Shown: positions 33,755 through 44,028, counted from the stretch's first letter. The stretch: DNA of 64,000 bases from Hyphomicrobiales bacterium (GCA_021775555.1 JAJFHP010000001.1:26429-90428); one strand, 5' to 3'. The notes: generated by a model from the letters alone, not told the origin. Program-made: numbers and translations.

Positions 33755-34984
33755 TTGCCGGACAGGTGTCCGGCGCACTTCAGATTCAACCATGAGTTTT
33801 GGGCCGTGTGCGGTATAGCGTCGACAAGTCATAGACTTTGGGTGGCAATTTTCGCACTGATAATGTGCGCATATTTCACCAATAACGCTTTGGCGCAGGC
33901 CAAGTTCGAGTCCAAGGCCAAGTGGGCGATCCTTGTTGACGCCAATACGAACTCCGTCCTTTTTGAACAAAATCCTGATGATCTGATGCCACCAGCGAGC
34001 ATGAGCAAGCTCATGACGCTTGCCGTGGTTTTCCGGGCCCTGAAGGAAGGGCGGCTGTCGATGGATGATGAGTTTTCCAACAGCGTTTATGCCTGGCGGA
34101 CAGGCGGCGCACCGTCGGGAACATCAGCCATGTTCGTGCCACTCAAGGGAGGTGCGATACTTAGCGAACTCTTGCAGGGCATTACGGTTCAATCAGGCAA
34201 TGATGCATGCATCATGCTTGCCGAGGGCATGGCTGGTTCTGAAGATGCATTTGCCGACGTGATGACTGAATATGGCCGCAAGATGGGCCTCAAGGATTCA
34301 ACCTTTCGCAATTCCACAGGTCTGCCGCATCCAGATCATTTGATGACTGCGCGCGAACTTGCCAAACTGGCTATCCACGTTATCAAGGAATATCCGGAAT
34401 ATTATCACTACTTTTCCCAGAAGGAATACAAGTACCGCAAACACACTTTCTATAACCGTAACCCACTGGTTTATGACGGCATCGGCGTTGACGGGCTGAA
34501 GACCGGCTATATCAAGGCTTCCGGTTATGGACTGGTGGCTTCTGCCAAGCAGCGCGGGCAGCGGCTGGTAGTGGTGGTCAATGGCCTTAAATCGAAAAAA
34601 GAGCGCCGTGCGGAAGGCAAGAAGCTGCTGCAATGGGGCTTCAGAAGCTTCAAGCAGTGGAAGTTGTTCGACGAGGGCGCAATTGTCGGTGATGCGCTGG
34701 TATGGGGCGGCACCAAGCGTTCTGTGGACCTCACGGGCAAGGGTATGGTTTCCGTCCTCCTGCCGCGTACGGCCAGCCGAAAGATCAAGGCGTCCATCGT
34801 TTATGAAGGGCCACTCAAACCGCCAATCAAGAAAGGCGACGAGGTTGCTTTTCTGCGCGTGAAGGCAAAAGATTCTGCTGTTAATGAAATCCCGCTCTAT
34901 GCAGCTGAGGATATCGACGAAGGCTCCATGTGGATGAAGGGTGTTGAATCGCTGCTTTATCTCGCTTTCGGCTGGGTGCTCTAG
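33755..34984 (+). CDS. dacC: D-alanyl-D-alanine carboxypeptidase (PBP5/6-type, S11 family)
   Basis: A serine-type DD-carboxypeptidase that trims the terminal D-Ala of peptidoglycan stem peptides. The three active-site motifs are present: S-M-S-K (SxxK), S-G-N (SxN) and K-T-G. A C-terminal beta-rich domain (about 290-370) and an amphipathic C-terminal helix (S-L-L-Y-L-A-F-G-W-V-L) that anchors the protein in the membrane complete the layout. The start is uncertain: the frame opens at TTG (33755), GTG codons are available at 33806 and just before the hydrophobic core, and no start has a good Shine-Dalgarno. The signal peptide (V-A-I-F-A-L-I-M-C-A-Y-F, cleavage after N-A-L-A) is clear in all cases. 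Confidence 0.9.
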   Translation: MPDRCPAHFRFNHEFWAVCGIASTSHRLWVAIFALIMCAYFTNNALAQAKFESKAKWAILVDANTNSVLFEQNPDDLMPPASMSKLMTLAVVFRALKEGRLSMDDEFSNSVYAWRTGGAPSGTSAMFVPLKGGAILSELLQGITVQSGNDACIMLAEGMAGSEDAFADVMTEYGRKMGLKDSTFRNSTGLPHPDHLMTARELAKLAIHVIKEYPEYYHYFSQKEYKYRKHTFYNRNPLVYDGIGVDGLKTGYIKASGYGLVASAKQRGQRLVVVVNGLKSKKERRAEGKKLLQWGFRSFKQWKLFDEGAIVGDALVWGGTKRSVDLTGKGMVSVLLPRTASRKIKASIVYEGPLKPPIKKGDEVAFLRVKAKDSAVNEIPLYAAEDIDEGSMWMKGVESLLYLAFGWVL

Positions 34985-35026
34985 TACAAAGTTGCCTCGC
35001 GGCATATTCTCCTGAATGCGAGGTCC

Positions 35027-35668
35027 ATGGCTTCAGGTAAATTCATAACTTTCGAAGGCGGCGAGGGGGCCGGCAAGTCGACCCAGGCACGGCTTCTAGC
35101 TGAGCGGTTGCGCGCGTCGGGGTATACGGTTCTTGAGACGCGCGAGCCGGGCGGCACCAAACAAGGGGAAAAAATTCGTGAATTCATTCTCTCGGGTAAA
35201 GCCAGGGATTATGGCCCGCTGGGTGAGGCCGTGCTTTTTTCATCGGCCCGTGACACTCACGTGCAGGAGGTGATCTCTCCAGCCCTTGAGCGTGGAGACT
35301 GGGTGTTGTGTGACCGGTTTTCTGATTCGACTGCCGCCTACCAGGGTGCGGCGGGTGGAGTGAAGCCAGCACTCATCCGATCGTTGGAGCGCATTGCCGT
35401 AGGCAACACCATGCCAGCCCTCACTATTCTTCTCGACCTGCCGGTTGAGGCAGGATTGAAACGCGCTTCGCAGCGCAATGGCGCAGATGAAGAGGAAGTG
35501 GACCGTTTTGAGGGTATGGAGAGGCGTTTCCACGAGGCGCTGCGCGCCTGTTTTCTTCAAATCGCGGCAGAGACGCCCGAGCGCAGTGTCGTCATTGATG
35601 CGCAGCAGGCTGAGTCCGCAGTTGCTGAAGCGGTCTGGGAGGCCGTGGTGGATCGGCTGGACCCATGA
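35027..35668 (+). CDS. tmk: Thymidylate kinase
   Basis: A 213-residue dTMP kinase that makes dTDP for DNA synthesis. P-loop F-E-G-G-E-G-A-G-K-S-T (9-19), the substrate-binding T-R-E-P-G-G-T, D-R-F-S-D-S-T-A-A-Y-Q-G and the lid region with R-A-S-Q-R-N are all intact. The stop codon overlaps the start of holB (ATGA, 35665-35668), so translation is coupled. This tmk-holB-metG-tatD order is conserved in alphaproteobacteria. Confidence 0.97.
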   Translation: MASGKFITFEGGEGAGKSTQARLLAERLRASGYTVLETREPGGTKQGEKIREFILSGKARDYGPLGEAVLFSSARDTHVQEVISPALERGDWVLCDRFSDSTAAYQGAAGGVKPALIRSLERIAVGNTMPALTILLDLPVEAGLKRASQRNGADEEEVDRFEGMERRFHEALRACFLQIAAETPERSVVIDAQQAESAVAEAVWEAVVDRLDP

Positions 35669-36789
35669 GTGATGACACGCGCGCACAGGTAGAAATTCCC
35701 GAAGCAGACAGGCTTGACGGGTTCGCACATCCCAGAATGGTATCTGAATTTTTCGGCAATCGTGCCGCCGAGCAGGCGTTGCTGGAGGCGTTCACAGCAA
35801 ACCGGCTGCACCATGCCTGGCTTTTTTCAGGACCAGAAGGCATAGGCAAGGCGACGCTTGCTTACCGGTTTGCGAGGTTCCTGCTGGCGCAGGATGGCAA
35901 TGAAGCGGAATCAGCTGGTTTATCCATTGACCGCAATCATCCGGTTTTTCCCCAGGTGGGCGCTCTTTCCCATCCCAATCTGCTGGTGCTGCGTCGGCCC
36001 TGGATGCCTGACAGAAAACGCCTGGCAACGGCCATCACCATTTCTGAAGCCCGGAGGCTGAGGCGTTTCTTCGGTCATACCGCCGGGGCCGGCCAATGGC
36101 GCGTCGTGATTATCGATCGTGCGGATGAACTGAACGCCGCTGCTGCCAATGCGCTTCTCAAGAACCTCGAAGAGCCACCGGCCCGATGCGTATTCCTTCT
36201 GGTGTGCTCTGCCCCGGGCCGTTTGCCGGTGACTATCCGCTCGCGGTGCCGGACCCTGGGCTTTGCGCCGCTTGATGAGGGTGAGTTTGAGAGTGCGGTA
36301 TTCAGCGCTTATGAGGCTGCAGACCTTGAGCGGCCCTCGCTGGAAGCTGTAAAGGCCATCATGGGCCTGTCGCAGGGCAGCGTGGGCCGGGGCCTGCGTC
36401 TGCTCGAAAGTGGCGGCAGAGAAATGCATACGCGGCTGGTCAAATTGATGGAAAGCCTGCCCGAGCTCAACCACGAGGCTGTTCATATGCTTGCTGATGA
36501 AATTACCGCATCTGGGGCTGATGGGTCATACGAACTTTTCTTCGATCTCACAGGCGAGGCGCTGGCGCGTATTGTAGGTCATGCGGTTACGGGGCAAGGG
36601 GCGCTCGGGGGCGAAACCCATCTGGCGGAACGTCTGCATGGCTCCAGCGCTCTTGCGCAAATGGCTGGCTTGTGGGAAACAATTCAGCGCGCGAAGGTGG
36701 AAGCCGATGCGCTCAATCTTGACCGGAAAAACCTTGTCTTGGGGACGTTTTTCAAGCTGGAAGATACGGCCCGTCAGGCTCTGCGCTGA
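35665..36789 (+). CDS. holB: DNA polymerase III delta' subunit
   Basis: A 374-residue AAA+ clamp-loader subunit. A P-loop (F-S-G-P-E-G-I-G-K-A-T-L-A-Y) lies at about 52-64, then the sensor-like I-D-R-A-D-E-L-N and the S-R-C-R-T-L region. Delta' is the stator of the clamp loader that places the beta clamp on DNA. The usual delta' zinc cysteines are mostly missing, as is often so in alphaproteobacteria. It overlaps tmk by four bases and is followed by metG after 58 bases. Confidence 0.92.
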   Translation: MSDDTRAQVEIPEADRLDGFAHPRMVSEFFGNRAAEQALLEAFTANRLHHAWLFSGPEGIGKATLAYRFARFLLAQDGNEAESAGLSIDRNHPVFPQVGALSHPNLLVLRRPWMPDRKRLATAITISEARRLRRFFGHTAGAGQWRVVIIDRADELNAAAANALLKNLEEPPARCVFLLVCSAPGRLPVTIRSRCRTLGFAPLDEGEFESAVFSAYEAADLERPSLEAVKAIMGLSQGSVGRGLRLLESGGREMHTRLVKLMESLPELNHEAVHMLADEITASGADGSYELFFDLTGEALARIVGHAVTGQGALGGETHLAERLHGSSALAQMAGLWETIQRAKVEADALNLDRKNLVLGTFFKLEDTARQALR

Positions 36790-36847
36790 ACGTGGAGCAG
36801 GATATTTCTGAAACGTCTTACCAGACCCGCAAAGCGCGCTGAATGCC

Positions 36848-38407
36848 ATGGGCGACACACCTGCCTTTTATATCACCACCGCGATATCCTATCCCAATGG
36901 CGCGCCCCATATCGGCCATGCCTATGAGGCGATCGCGACCGATGTGCTGGCGCGATTCAAGCGGCTGGACGGCTACAATGTCTATTTCCTGACCGGCACA
37001 GACGAACACGGCATCAAGATGCAGCAGACGGCCACTGCGGAAGGCATTTCCGCAGCCGACCTCGCCAACCGCAATACGCCACGTTTTCAGGAGATGGTGA
37101 AAGCTCTCAATTGTTCAAACAACGATTTTCTGCGCACCAGCGAGGAACGCCACCACAAGGCAAGTCAGGAAATATGGAAGCGCATGGCCGAAAATGGTGA
37201 CATTTATCTCGACACCTATTCCGGCTGGTATTCGGTGCGCGACGAAGCCTATTACGATGAAAGTGAGCTGAGCGAAGGGCCGGGCGGAGAAAAACTGTCA
37301 CCGCAAGGAACCCCGGTCGAATGGGTGGATGAAGAGAGTTATTTCTTCAAGCTGAGCGGCTATCAGGACAGGCTTCTTGCACATTATGAAGCGCACCCGG
37401 ATTTCATCGGACCCGATGTGCGTCGCAACGAAGTGGTCAGTTTCGTGAAGGGGGGATTGCGCGATCTTTCCATCTCACGAACCACCTTCGACTGGGGCGT
37501 CAGTGTGCCGGGGGATGACAGGCATGTGATGTATGTATGGGTTGATGCGCTGACGAATTATATTACCGGCGTGGGTTTCCCCGATGAGACTTCAGATCTG
37601 TTCAATACCTTCTGGCCGGCAGATGCCCATATCATCGGCAAGGATATCATTCGTTTCCACGCGGTTTACTGGCCGGCGTTTCTCATGTCGGCGAGTGTCG
37701 CGCTGCCAAAACGGGTCTTTGCGCACGGGTTCCTGTTTAACCGCGGCGAGAAAATGTCGAAGTCTGTCGGCAATGTCATCGATCCCTTTGCATTGGCCGA
37801 ACATTATGGCGTTGATCAGCTGCGTTATTTTTTCCTGCGTGAGGTGCCCTTCGGGCGCGATGGGAATTACAGCCATGAAGCTATCGTGAATCGCATCAAT
37901 GCGGATCTGGCGAATGACCTGGGCAATCTGGCGCAGCGCTCATTGTCGATGATCGGAAAAAACTGCGAGGGACATCTACCCGTATGCGGACCACTTTCCA
38001 GTGATGATGAAGATATTCTAGGTGCGGCCGACCAGATGATTGTGGCCGCGCGCACAGCAATGGACTCTCAAGCCATACATCGTGCGCTGGAAGCGATCTG
38101 GTCCGTGGTGGCTGATGCAAACCGTTATTTTGCCGGGGCGGAGCCCTGGGCTTTGAAGAAAAGCGACCCGGAGCGCATGAGAACGGTTCTCTATGTAACG
38201 GCTGAAGTCGTGCGGCAAATCGCAATTCTGGCGCAAGCTATCATGCCAGAGGCTTCAGCGAAATTACTCGACCAATTGGCGGTTCCTGGCGATGTCCGTG
38301 ATTTTTCGCATCTGGGTGAAGGTGGCCGGTTGAAGCCGGGTACGGCATTGCCAACACCTCAAGGCGTTTTCCCTCGATATGTTGAGCCGGAGGAGGGGAG
38401 CTCCTGA
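36848..38407 (+). CDS. metG: Methionyl-tRNA synthetase
   Basis: A 519-residue class I aminoacyl-tRNA synthetase. The HIGH motif reads P-H-I-G-H-A-Y (residues 18-24) and the KMSKS motif is exact ([10 protein letters not shown]). Other signatures are F-L-T-G-T-D-E-H-G and the anticodon-binding region near R-Y-F-A-G-A-E-P-W. It lacks the zinc-knuckle cysteines and the C-terminal dimerisation domain of the long E. coli-type enzyme, as usual for the short alphaproteobacterial form. The stop overlaps the start of tatD by one base (TGATG). Confidence 0.97.
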   Translation: MGDTPAFYITTAISYPNGAPHIGHAYEAIATDVLARFKRLDGYNVYFLTGTDEHGIKMQQTATAEGISAADLANRNTPRFQEMVKALNCSNNDFLRTSEERHHKASQEIWKRMAENGDIYLDTYSGWYSVRDEAYYDESELSEGPGGEKLSPQGTPVEWVDEESYFFKLSGYQDRLLAHYEAHPDFIGPDVRRNEVVSFVKGGLRDLSISRTTFDWGVSVPGDDRHVMYVWVDALTNYITGVGFPDETSDLFNTFWPADAHIIGKDIIRFHAVYWPAFLMSASVALPKRVFAHGFLFNRGEKMSKSVGNVIDPFALAEHYGVDQLRYFFLREVPFGRDGNYSHEAIVNRINADLANDLGNLAQRSLSMIGKNCEGHLPVCGPLSSDDEDILGAADQMIVAARTAMDSQAIHRALEAIWSVVADANRYFAGAEPWALKKSDPERMRTVLYVTAEVVRQIAILAQAIMPEASAKLLDQLAVPGDVRDFSHLGEGGRLKPGTALPTPQGVFPRYVEPEEGSS

Positions 38408-39204
38408 TGCTCGTAGACAGTCATTGTCACTTGGATTTTCCGTATCTTTCAGACCAGCTGGACGATGTGTTGGCGCGTGCGAAAGAGGCTGGTATCGGCA
38501 CGCTGGTGACCATCTGCACACGAGTGCGCAAATTTGAGCAGATACTTTCTATCGCCGAAGCGCATGACAATATTTTCTGCTCGGTGGGAACACACCCCCA
38601 CAATGCCGAAGAAGAGAGGGACATAACCCTGGAAGAAATTCTGGCGCTTGCGGCCCATCCCAAGGTCGTGGCAATCGGTGAGGCCGGGCTGGATTATCAT
38701 TATGATAACTCACCCCGTGGCGACCAGGAGAAGGGTTTTCGCACCCATATTGCCGCTGCACGTGAAACAGGACTTCCTCTCGTCATCCACACACGGGATG
38801 CGGATGAGGATACCGCGCGCATTTTAAGCGAGGAGATGGACAAGGGTGCTTTTACCGCCGTGCTCCATTGTTTTACCGCCGGGGCCGAGCTTGCACGCAA
38901 GGGCGTTGAGCTTGGCCTTTATGTCTCTTTTTCCGGCGTGCTGACCTTCAAGAAATCAGATGAACTTCGTGAGATTGCGGCAAGCCTGCCCATAGACCGG
39001 GTTCTCGTTGAGACCGATGCGCCGTATCTGTCACCAGAGCCGATGCGGGGCAGGAAAAACGAGCCGGCTAACGTAGTGCACACCGCTGCCAAACTTGCCG
39101 AGTTGATGGGCGTCAGTGAGGATGAGATTGCACAAGTCACGACGGAAAATTTCCACAGCCTGTTTTCCAGGGTTCCACGCCCTGAAGGCGCCGCTGCCGC
39201 ATGA
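38407..39204 (+). CDS. TatD-family metal-dependent hydrolase
   Basis: A 265-residue TatD-family TIM-barrel enzyme. Metal ligands are visible: D-S-H-C-H-L-D-F, the conserved E of G-E-A-G-L-D-Y-H, H-T-R-D-A, L-H-C-F-T-A-G and E-T-D-A-P-Y-L-S-P. Family members are magnesium-dependent 3'-5' DNases/RNases and some process D-aminoacyl-tRNA. It overlaps metG by one base and the MBL gene by four bases, so the whole block is translationally coupled. Confidence 0.93.
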   Translation: MLVDSHCHLDFPYLSDQLDDVLARAKEAGIGTLVTICTRVRKFEQILSIAEAHDNIFCSVGTHPHNAEEERDITLEEILALAAHPKVVAIGEAGLDYHYDNSPRGDQEKGFRTHIAAARETGLPLVIHTRDADEDTARILSEEMDKGAFTAVLHCFTAGAELARKGVELGLYVSFSGVLTFKKSDELREIAASLPIDRVLVETDAPYLSPEPMRGRKNEPANVVHTAAKLAELMGVSEDEIAQVTTENFHSLFSRVPRPEGAAAA

Positions 39205-40001
39205 CGCTTAAATTCACCATTCTTGGTTGTGGTACTTCAGGTGGCGTCCCGCGCATTGGTGGAGACTGGGGTAATTGTGACCCTTCCAACCCGAAAAACA
39301 GGCGCCTGCGTTGCTCCATGCTTGTCGAGTGCAAGGGCGAGGAGGGCACGACGACCATCCTGGTAGATACCTCTCCGGATGTGCGACAGCAGCTACTGGG
39401 TGTGAATGTGTCGAAGCTTGATGCTGTTCTGTACACCCATGACCATGCCGACCACACCCATGGGATCGATGATTTGAGGGTTGTCTCCATGAATGCCCGA
39501 TCAAGGGTCGATGTCTATTGCGACGACCATACGGGAGGGATTCTCGATCAGAGATTTTCCTACTGTTTCGAGACGCCGCCGGGCAGCTCATACCGCCCAA
39601 TCCTAAATAAACACATGATAAAACCGGGAAAAGGCTTTGAAATATATGGAGAAGGTGGCGCAGTTAAAGTGTTGCCTTACCATCAGCATCACGGGGAAAT
39701 CATGTCCGTGGGCTATCGATTTGGCGGCATGGCTTATTCCTGCGATATCAATGCGATACCCGAAGAAACCTATTCTTATCTGGAAGGTCTGGATATATGG
39801 ATTGTCGACGCCCTGCGTCTGACGCCTCATCCAAGCCATTTCAGCCTGGAAGAGACACTGGAAGCCATTGACCGGGTAAAGCCGAAGCGCGCCATCCTCA
39901 CGCATATGCACACTGATCTGGATTACGGCACGCTTATTCGCGAGCTGCCAGATGGCGTAGAGCCAGCCTATGACGGGATGGTGTTCGAGACTCCAAAATA
40001 A
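39201..40001 (+). CDS. MBL-fold metallohydrolase (PhnP-like)
   Basis: A 266-residue metallo-beta-lactamase-fold protein. The signature reads Y-T-H-D-H-A-D-H-T-H-G; further ligands are H-H-G-E-I and the final T-H-M-H-T-D. The N-terminal L-G-C-G-T-S-G-G-V-P and D-T-S-P-D-V-R-Q-Q-L are typical of the PhnP/RNase Z-like group of cyclic phosphodiesterases. The gene follows tatD in most alphaproteobacteria, but its physiological substrate is not known. It converges with the autotransporter-like gene on the opposite strand (nine bases apart). Confidence 0.9.
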   Translation: MTLKFTILGCGTSGGVPRIGGDWGNCDPSNPKNRRLRCSMLVECKGEEGTTTILVDTSPDVRQQLLGVNVSKLDAVLYTHDHADHTHGIDDLRVVSMNARSRVDVYCDDHTGGILDQRFSYCFETPPGSSYRPILNKHMIKPGKGFEIYGEGGAVKVLPYHQHHGEIMSVGYRFGGMAYSCDINAIPEETYSYLEGLDIWIVDALRLTPHPSHFSLEETLEAIDRVKPKRAILTHMHTDLDYGTLIRELPDGVEPAYDGMVFETPK

Positions 40002-40010
40002 GCAGCGGCC

Positions 40011-41579
40011 TTAATTTAGCGGAATGTTGATCCGGCCCTGAATGGTGGTGGCGCTGTAGTCGTCTGCGCCGATACCGTCATACTGCACTGTCAGCCGTCC
40101 ACTAATTGTATCAGTGATGGCAAGATGCAGGCCGCCGCCGATCTGGCCGTAAAACTGTTCTCGGTCAATTGATGTTGTATTGCCGATGGCGATGCGGCCT
40201 TCACTATCAAAGTCCCAGATGCCGCGAACCCAGACCAGAGGTTCGATGGATTTGAAACTTGGGCTGGTGAGCTTGTAGGCAATTTCGGGTCCAAAGAAGA
40301 GTCGCCCGAGTTTGACGGACTGGGATGCAACACTGGTGCCCCCGGAAAGCGTATAGCCGTCAATGTCTTCATGGGCATAGATCACGCCCGCATTGCCTGA
40401 TATCCGGCGTGGACCATTGCGCCATGTGTTCCAGTAATTGCCAATGAACAGGAATCGATCGGTGTCGAACGAACCAGTTGCTCCACTATTGGTAATATCG
40501 TTATCCGAGCCGCCCCAGGTTGCGGTCAGGCTGAGGGCCGCTTCTCCGTCAAACCGTTTGCGCAAATAAGCGCCGGCCAGCCAGCCATCGCCATCCACCG
40601 AGGCGTTGAGCGCACTGGAATCCCACTCCGAGCTGTCATAAGCGGCCAGGGCGCCGATCAGCAATGTGTCATTCACATTGTAATGTGCGCCCGCGATCAT
40701 GATGCCGGTATGGCCGTCATGAGCAGCGTTCGCAGTATCGTCGTCAAAGTCCGTGTAGGCACCCTTGACCCAGGCATCAAACTTGCGCGGGGTGGTTGCC
40801 GAAGGTTTCATTGGGGCTACTGCCATTGGCCGGGGCGTGGTTCCTGAGCGTGAGGCAAAGGCCTGCGCACCTGACAGGCTACCGGCAAAAGCAACATTCG
40901 TGCCGTTACCCGCCACCGATAATCCTGGTTTGGGGCCGCCTTCTTCGTTCAGGAAACGCTCATGGTCGAGAATTTCGATCAGCATATTGCTCATCTGACC
41001 AAGGCGGCTGGAGACGAAGGAGCGGGTGATGCCGCTTGCATTATTTGAGTTGCTGGATGTGCAACTCGAGCTAATGGTGCGTTGTACATTGTTCCCGAAA
41101 GCAACAATGAGCTCGAAGCTGAAAGTTCGCGTGCCCGCTGTGGTGACTGTATGTGTAAATGTACGCTCGGTCGGCAGGGACCCGTTTTGTATGACCAGGT
41201 TGACTGGTGCACCAGTTACATCTCTCACGACAAAACTGTTACCGAAATTGGCAATGCCCGTACCACCGCTAAAGGTAATGGTTTCGCCCGGGGCGAAGAT
41301 GGCTGTTAGATTTATCGTGTAGCTGAAATCGTCATTAGCAACGCTGAAATCACCAGCAAGGAGAGCATTTCCGCCACCGGCTGAAATATTTGAGCAATTG
41401 CCGACATTCAGATTGACGTCTGGTTGAGGGGTAACGCCAACGGCAAAAGCTTGAGATGCTGCATGGACCAGAAAATATATCGTGGCCATCAACGTCGCCA
41501 ATTGATGGAACAGGTGCGGCGTTTTTTTATTTTTCAGACCCGCGCAACTGGCGGCACACCCCGGTATCAACCTACGCAA
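40011..41579 (-). CDS. Outer-membrane protein with autotransporter-type beta-barrel
   Basis: A 522-residue protein with a signal sequence (hydrophobic stretch before A-S-Q-A-F-A). The N-terminal exported part is short (about 50-215), rich in Ser, Thr, Asn and Gly with strands such as F-S-Y-T-I-N-L-T and T-F-S-F-E-L. A linker contains a helix (L-G-Q-M-S-N-M-L-I-E-I-L-D-H-E-R-F-L) that could be the pore helix. Residues about 270-522 form an autotransporter-like beta barrel beginning F-D-A-W-V-K-G-A-Y and ending R-I-N-I-P-L-N. The passenger is too short for a typical adhesin. The start is unresolved: TTG at 41579, or the ATG at 41489, which lacks a charged n-region. Confidence 0.75.
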   Translation of the reverse strand: MRRLIPGCAASCAGLKNKKTPHLFHQLATLMATIYFLVHAASQAFAVGVTPQPDVNLNVGNCSNISAGGGNALLAGDFSVANDDFSYTINLTAIFAPGETITFSGGTGIANFGNSFVVRDVTGAPVNLVIQNGSLPTERTFTHTVTTAGTRTFSFELIVAFGNNVQRTISSSCTSSNSNNASGITRSFVSSRLGQMSNMLIEILDHERFLNEEGGPKPGLSVAGNGTNVAFAGSLSGAQAFASRSGTTPRPMAVAPMKPSATTPRKFDAWVKGAYTDFDDDTANAAHDGHTGIMIAGAHYNVNDTLLIGALAAYDSSEWDSSALNASVDGDGWLAGAYLRKRFDGEAALSLTATWGGSDNDITNSGATGSFDTDRFLFIGNYWNTWRNGPRRISGNAGVIYAHEDIDGYTLSGGTSVASQSVKLGRLFFGPEIAYKLTSPSFKSIEPLVWVRGIWDFDSEGRIAIGNTTSIDREQFYGQIGGGLHLAITDTISGRLTVQYDGIGADDYSATTIQGRINIPLN

Positions 41580-41790
41580 CGATACGCTCCCTACAGAATA
41601 GATCAGGCTAACAACTATAGCTTAATCGATGTATATCAGTGAATTACAAGAACTAACTGAATTTAAATCTAATTTGAGCATATGAAGTGATTGTTGTGCA
41701 ATATGATAACTGTAGGCACGCGAATTTTGCGCTGACAATGTGGCGGCCAAGACACAGTAACTTCAGGGAAATGAACCCAATCAGGCCGGG

Positions 41791-42498
41791 TCAGCCGTGA
41801 ACAACACTGCCATTTTCCGTAAAATCGGGCGAGGCGAGGCGAATGAAGGTTTCCGCCAGATCTTCCGGTTTTGCGATCGTTGCCGGGTTTTCACCGGGCA
41901 TGGCCTTGGCGCGCATGGCTGTCGCGACCACGCCCGGGTCAACAAGATTGACCCGCACATCGGTGTCGCTCACTTCTGCCGCATAGGTTTTCACAAGGGC
42001 CTCTAGAGCTGCTTTTGACACTGAATAGGGGCCCCAATAGGCCTTGAAATGACGTGCTGCGCCTGAACTCACGAATATCGCCCGACCGGCATCGGATTTA
42101 CGCAACAGCGGATCGAGCGTGCGGATCAACCGCCAGTTGGCGCTGAGGTTTACAGTCAGCACGTCGTTCCAGTCTTTTTCAGAAATATGATTCAAGGGGG
42201 AGAGAGGTCCGAGAATCGCCGCATTTCCAACGAGAACATCCAATCGGCCGAAACGCTCCAATATGGTTGGGCCCAGCCCATCGATCTTGCCGCCATCGGT
42301 TAGATTGAGGCGCAGTAGGGTGGCTGTCCCGCCGATTGCCTGGATATCGTCGTCCAGTTCCTCAAGCGCTCCAGTGCGGCGCGCAAGAGCGATAACATGA
42401 GCGCCTTCCTTGGCAAAGGCCAACGCGACCGCCCGGCCGATGCCGCGTGAAGCGCCGGTGACCAGCGCAATACGGTCTTTCAAACGTGAGTTAGACAT
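41791..42498 (-). CDS. SDR-family oxidoreductase
   Basis: A 235-residue classical short-chain dehydrogenase/reductase. The cofactor motif T-G-A-S-R-G-I-G is near residue 14-21 and the N-A-A motif reads G-N-A-A. The catalytic S-S-G-A-A and Y-x-x-x-K (Y-S-V-S-K) are present. The basic residue after the Gly motif (A-R-R-T) hints at NADP(H). The substrate is unknown. It follows purF on the same strand after 41 bases. Confidence 0.88.
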   Translation of the reverse strand: MSNSRLKDRIALVTGASRGIGRAVALAFAKEGAHVIALARRTGALEELDDDIQAIGGTATLLRLNLTDGGKIDGLGPTILERFGRLDVLVGNAAILGPLSPLNHISEKDWNDVLTVNLSANWRLIRTLDPLLRKSDAGRAIFVSSGAARHFKAYWGPYSVSKAALEALVKTYAAEVSDTDVRVNLVDPGVVATAMRAKAMPGENPATIAKPEDLAETFIRLASPDFTENGSVVHG

Positions 42499-42539
42499 AA
42501 AATGCGGTGCTCGGCTGTTGTCGAAAAGCCGGGCACGCT

Positions 42540-44027
42540 CTAGCCGACTTCAGCCAGCAGCGAAAGCTGTTTCTGCATGTCTGGCCCCTCCCGGTCACGC
42601 AGCCTTGTGGGATAGTCACCGGTAAAGCAATGATCGGTGAATTGGGGTGTCTCGGCATTGCGGCTGTCATGGCCCATGGCCCTGTAGATGCCTTCAACCG
42701 ACAGGAAAGCCAGCGTACCCGCGCCGATATAGTCGCACATGCTCTTCAGGTCATGGGTGGCCGCCAGAAGTTTTTCCTGGTCCGGCGTGTCAATGCCGTA
42801 AAAGTCGGAATGGGTAATGGGCGGGCTGGCAATCCGCATATGCACCTCTTTCGCACCTGCGTCATACATCATCTGAACCAGCTTAACGGACGTGGTGCCG
42901 CGCACGATGCTGTCATCGATCATTATGACCCGTTTGCCCTCAATGACGGCGCGGGTCGCTGAGTGTTTCAGGCGCACGCCGAGTGCGCGGATTTGTTGTT
43001 CCGGCTCAATAAATGTTCGCCCGACATAGTGGTTCCTGATAATGCCGAGCTCGAACGGAATAGTTGATTCCTGTGCATAGCCAATAGCAGCTGGAACGCC
43101 TGAATCTGGAACGGGAACGATCACATCGGCATCAACATGAGATTCACGTGCGAGCTGTTTGCCCATCTCCTTGCGTACGTCATAAACGCTTCGCCCGCCT
43201 ACGATGGAATCGGGGCGGGCGAAATAAATATATTCGAATATGCAGGGGCGCGGTGCGTGCTTCGGGAAGGGGCGATGGCTTTCCAACCCGTCCTTGGTGA
43301 TAACGACCACCTCGCCATTATCGATCTCGCGTACAAATTTCGCGCCAATAATGTCAAAAGCGCAGGTTTCCGAGGCAAGGACATAGGACCCGTCGAGTTC
43401 TCCCAGAACAAGTGGCCGGATGCCCAGGGGGTCGCGTGCGCCTATCAGTTTCTTGTTGGTCTGCCCGACAAGTGCGTAGCCGCCTTCGATTTGCAAAAGA
43501 GCGTCGATGAAACGCTCGACCAAAAGCCTCTTGGTTGAGCGGGCAACGAGGTGGGTTATGACCTCGGTGTCAGATGTTGACTGGAAGATAGCCCCCTTCT
43601 TGATGAGATCCTTCCTCAGGGTCAGCGCATTGGTCAGGTTGCCGTTGTGGCAAAGGGCAAATCCGCCGACATCAAGGTCGGAAAACAGGGGCTGGATATT
43701 ACGGGCTACCGTGTCGCCAGTGGTTGAATAGCGGTTATGGCCGATGGAATAGCGCCCTTTCAGCCGGTCGATCACCACTTGTTTGGTAAAATGATCTCCC
43801 ACGAGCCCCATTCGGCGTTCAGAATGATAGTGCTTGCCGTCGAAGGTGACGATCCCGGCCGCTTCCTGGCCGCGATGCTGGAGGGCATGCAGGCCAAGGG
43901 CCGTCAGTGCGGCAGCGTCGTCATGGTCAAAAATACCGAACACACCGCAGGCCACACGAAGCCCGCTGTCATATTTCGGTGTTGCGTTCTCGTGCTTGGG
44001 CTTGTTTTGAGGCACGGTTTCGCTCAC
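42540..44027 (-). CDS. purF: Amidophosphoribosyltransferase
   Basis: A 495-residue enzyme that makes phosphoribosylamine from PRPP and glutamine, the first step of purine synthesis. The glutaminase nucleophile Cys27 (A-C-G-V-F-G-I-F) becomes N-terminal after removal of a 26-residue propeptide. The PRPP loop V-I-M-I-D-D-S-I-V-R-G-T-T is intact. No 4Fe-4S cysteine set can be confirmed by eye. The start is GTG with no clear Shine-Dalgarno, one base after the cvpA stop codon, so expression probably depends on coupling to cvpA. Confidence 0.96.
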   Translation of the reverse strand: MSETVPQNKPKHENATPKYDSGLRVACGVFGIFDHDDAAALTALGLHALQHRGQEAAGIVTFDGKHYHSERRMGLVGDHFTKQVVIDRLKGRYSIGHNRYSTTGDTVARNIQPLFSDLDVGGFALCHNGNLTNALTLRKDLIKKGAIFQSTSDTEVITHLVARSTKRLLVERFIDALLQIEGGYALVGQTNKKLIGARDPLGIRPLVLGELDGSYVLASETCAFDIIGAKFVREIDNGEVVVITKDGLESHRPFPKHAPRPCIFEYIYFARPDSIVGGRSVYDVRKEMGKQLARESHVDADVIVPVPDSGVPAAIGYAQESTIPFELGIIRNHYVGRTFIEPEQQIRALGVRLKHSATRAVIEGKRVIMIDDSIVRGTTSVKLVQMMYDAGAKEVHMRIASPPITHSDFYGIDTPDQEKLLAATHDLKSMCDYIGAGTLAFLSVEGIYRAMGHDSRNAETPQFTDHCFTGDYPTRLRDREGPDMQKQLSLLAEVG

Positions 44028-44028
44028 T

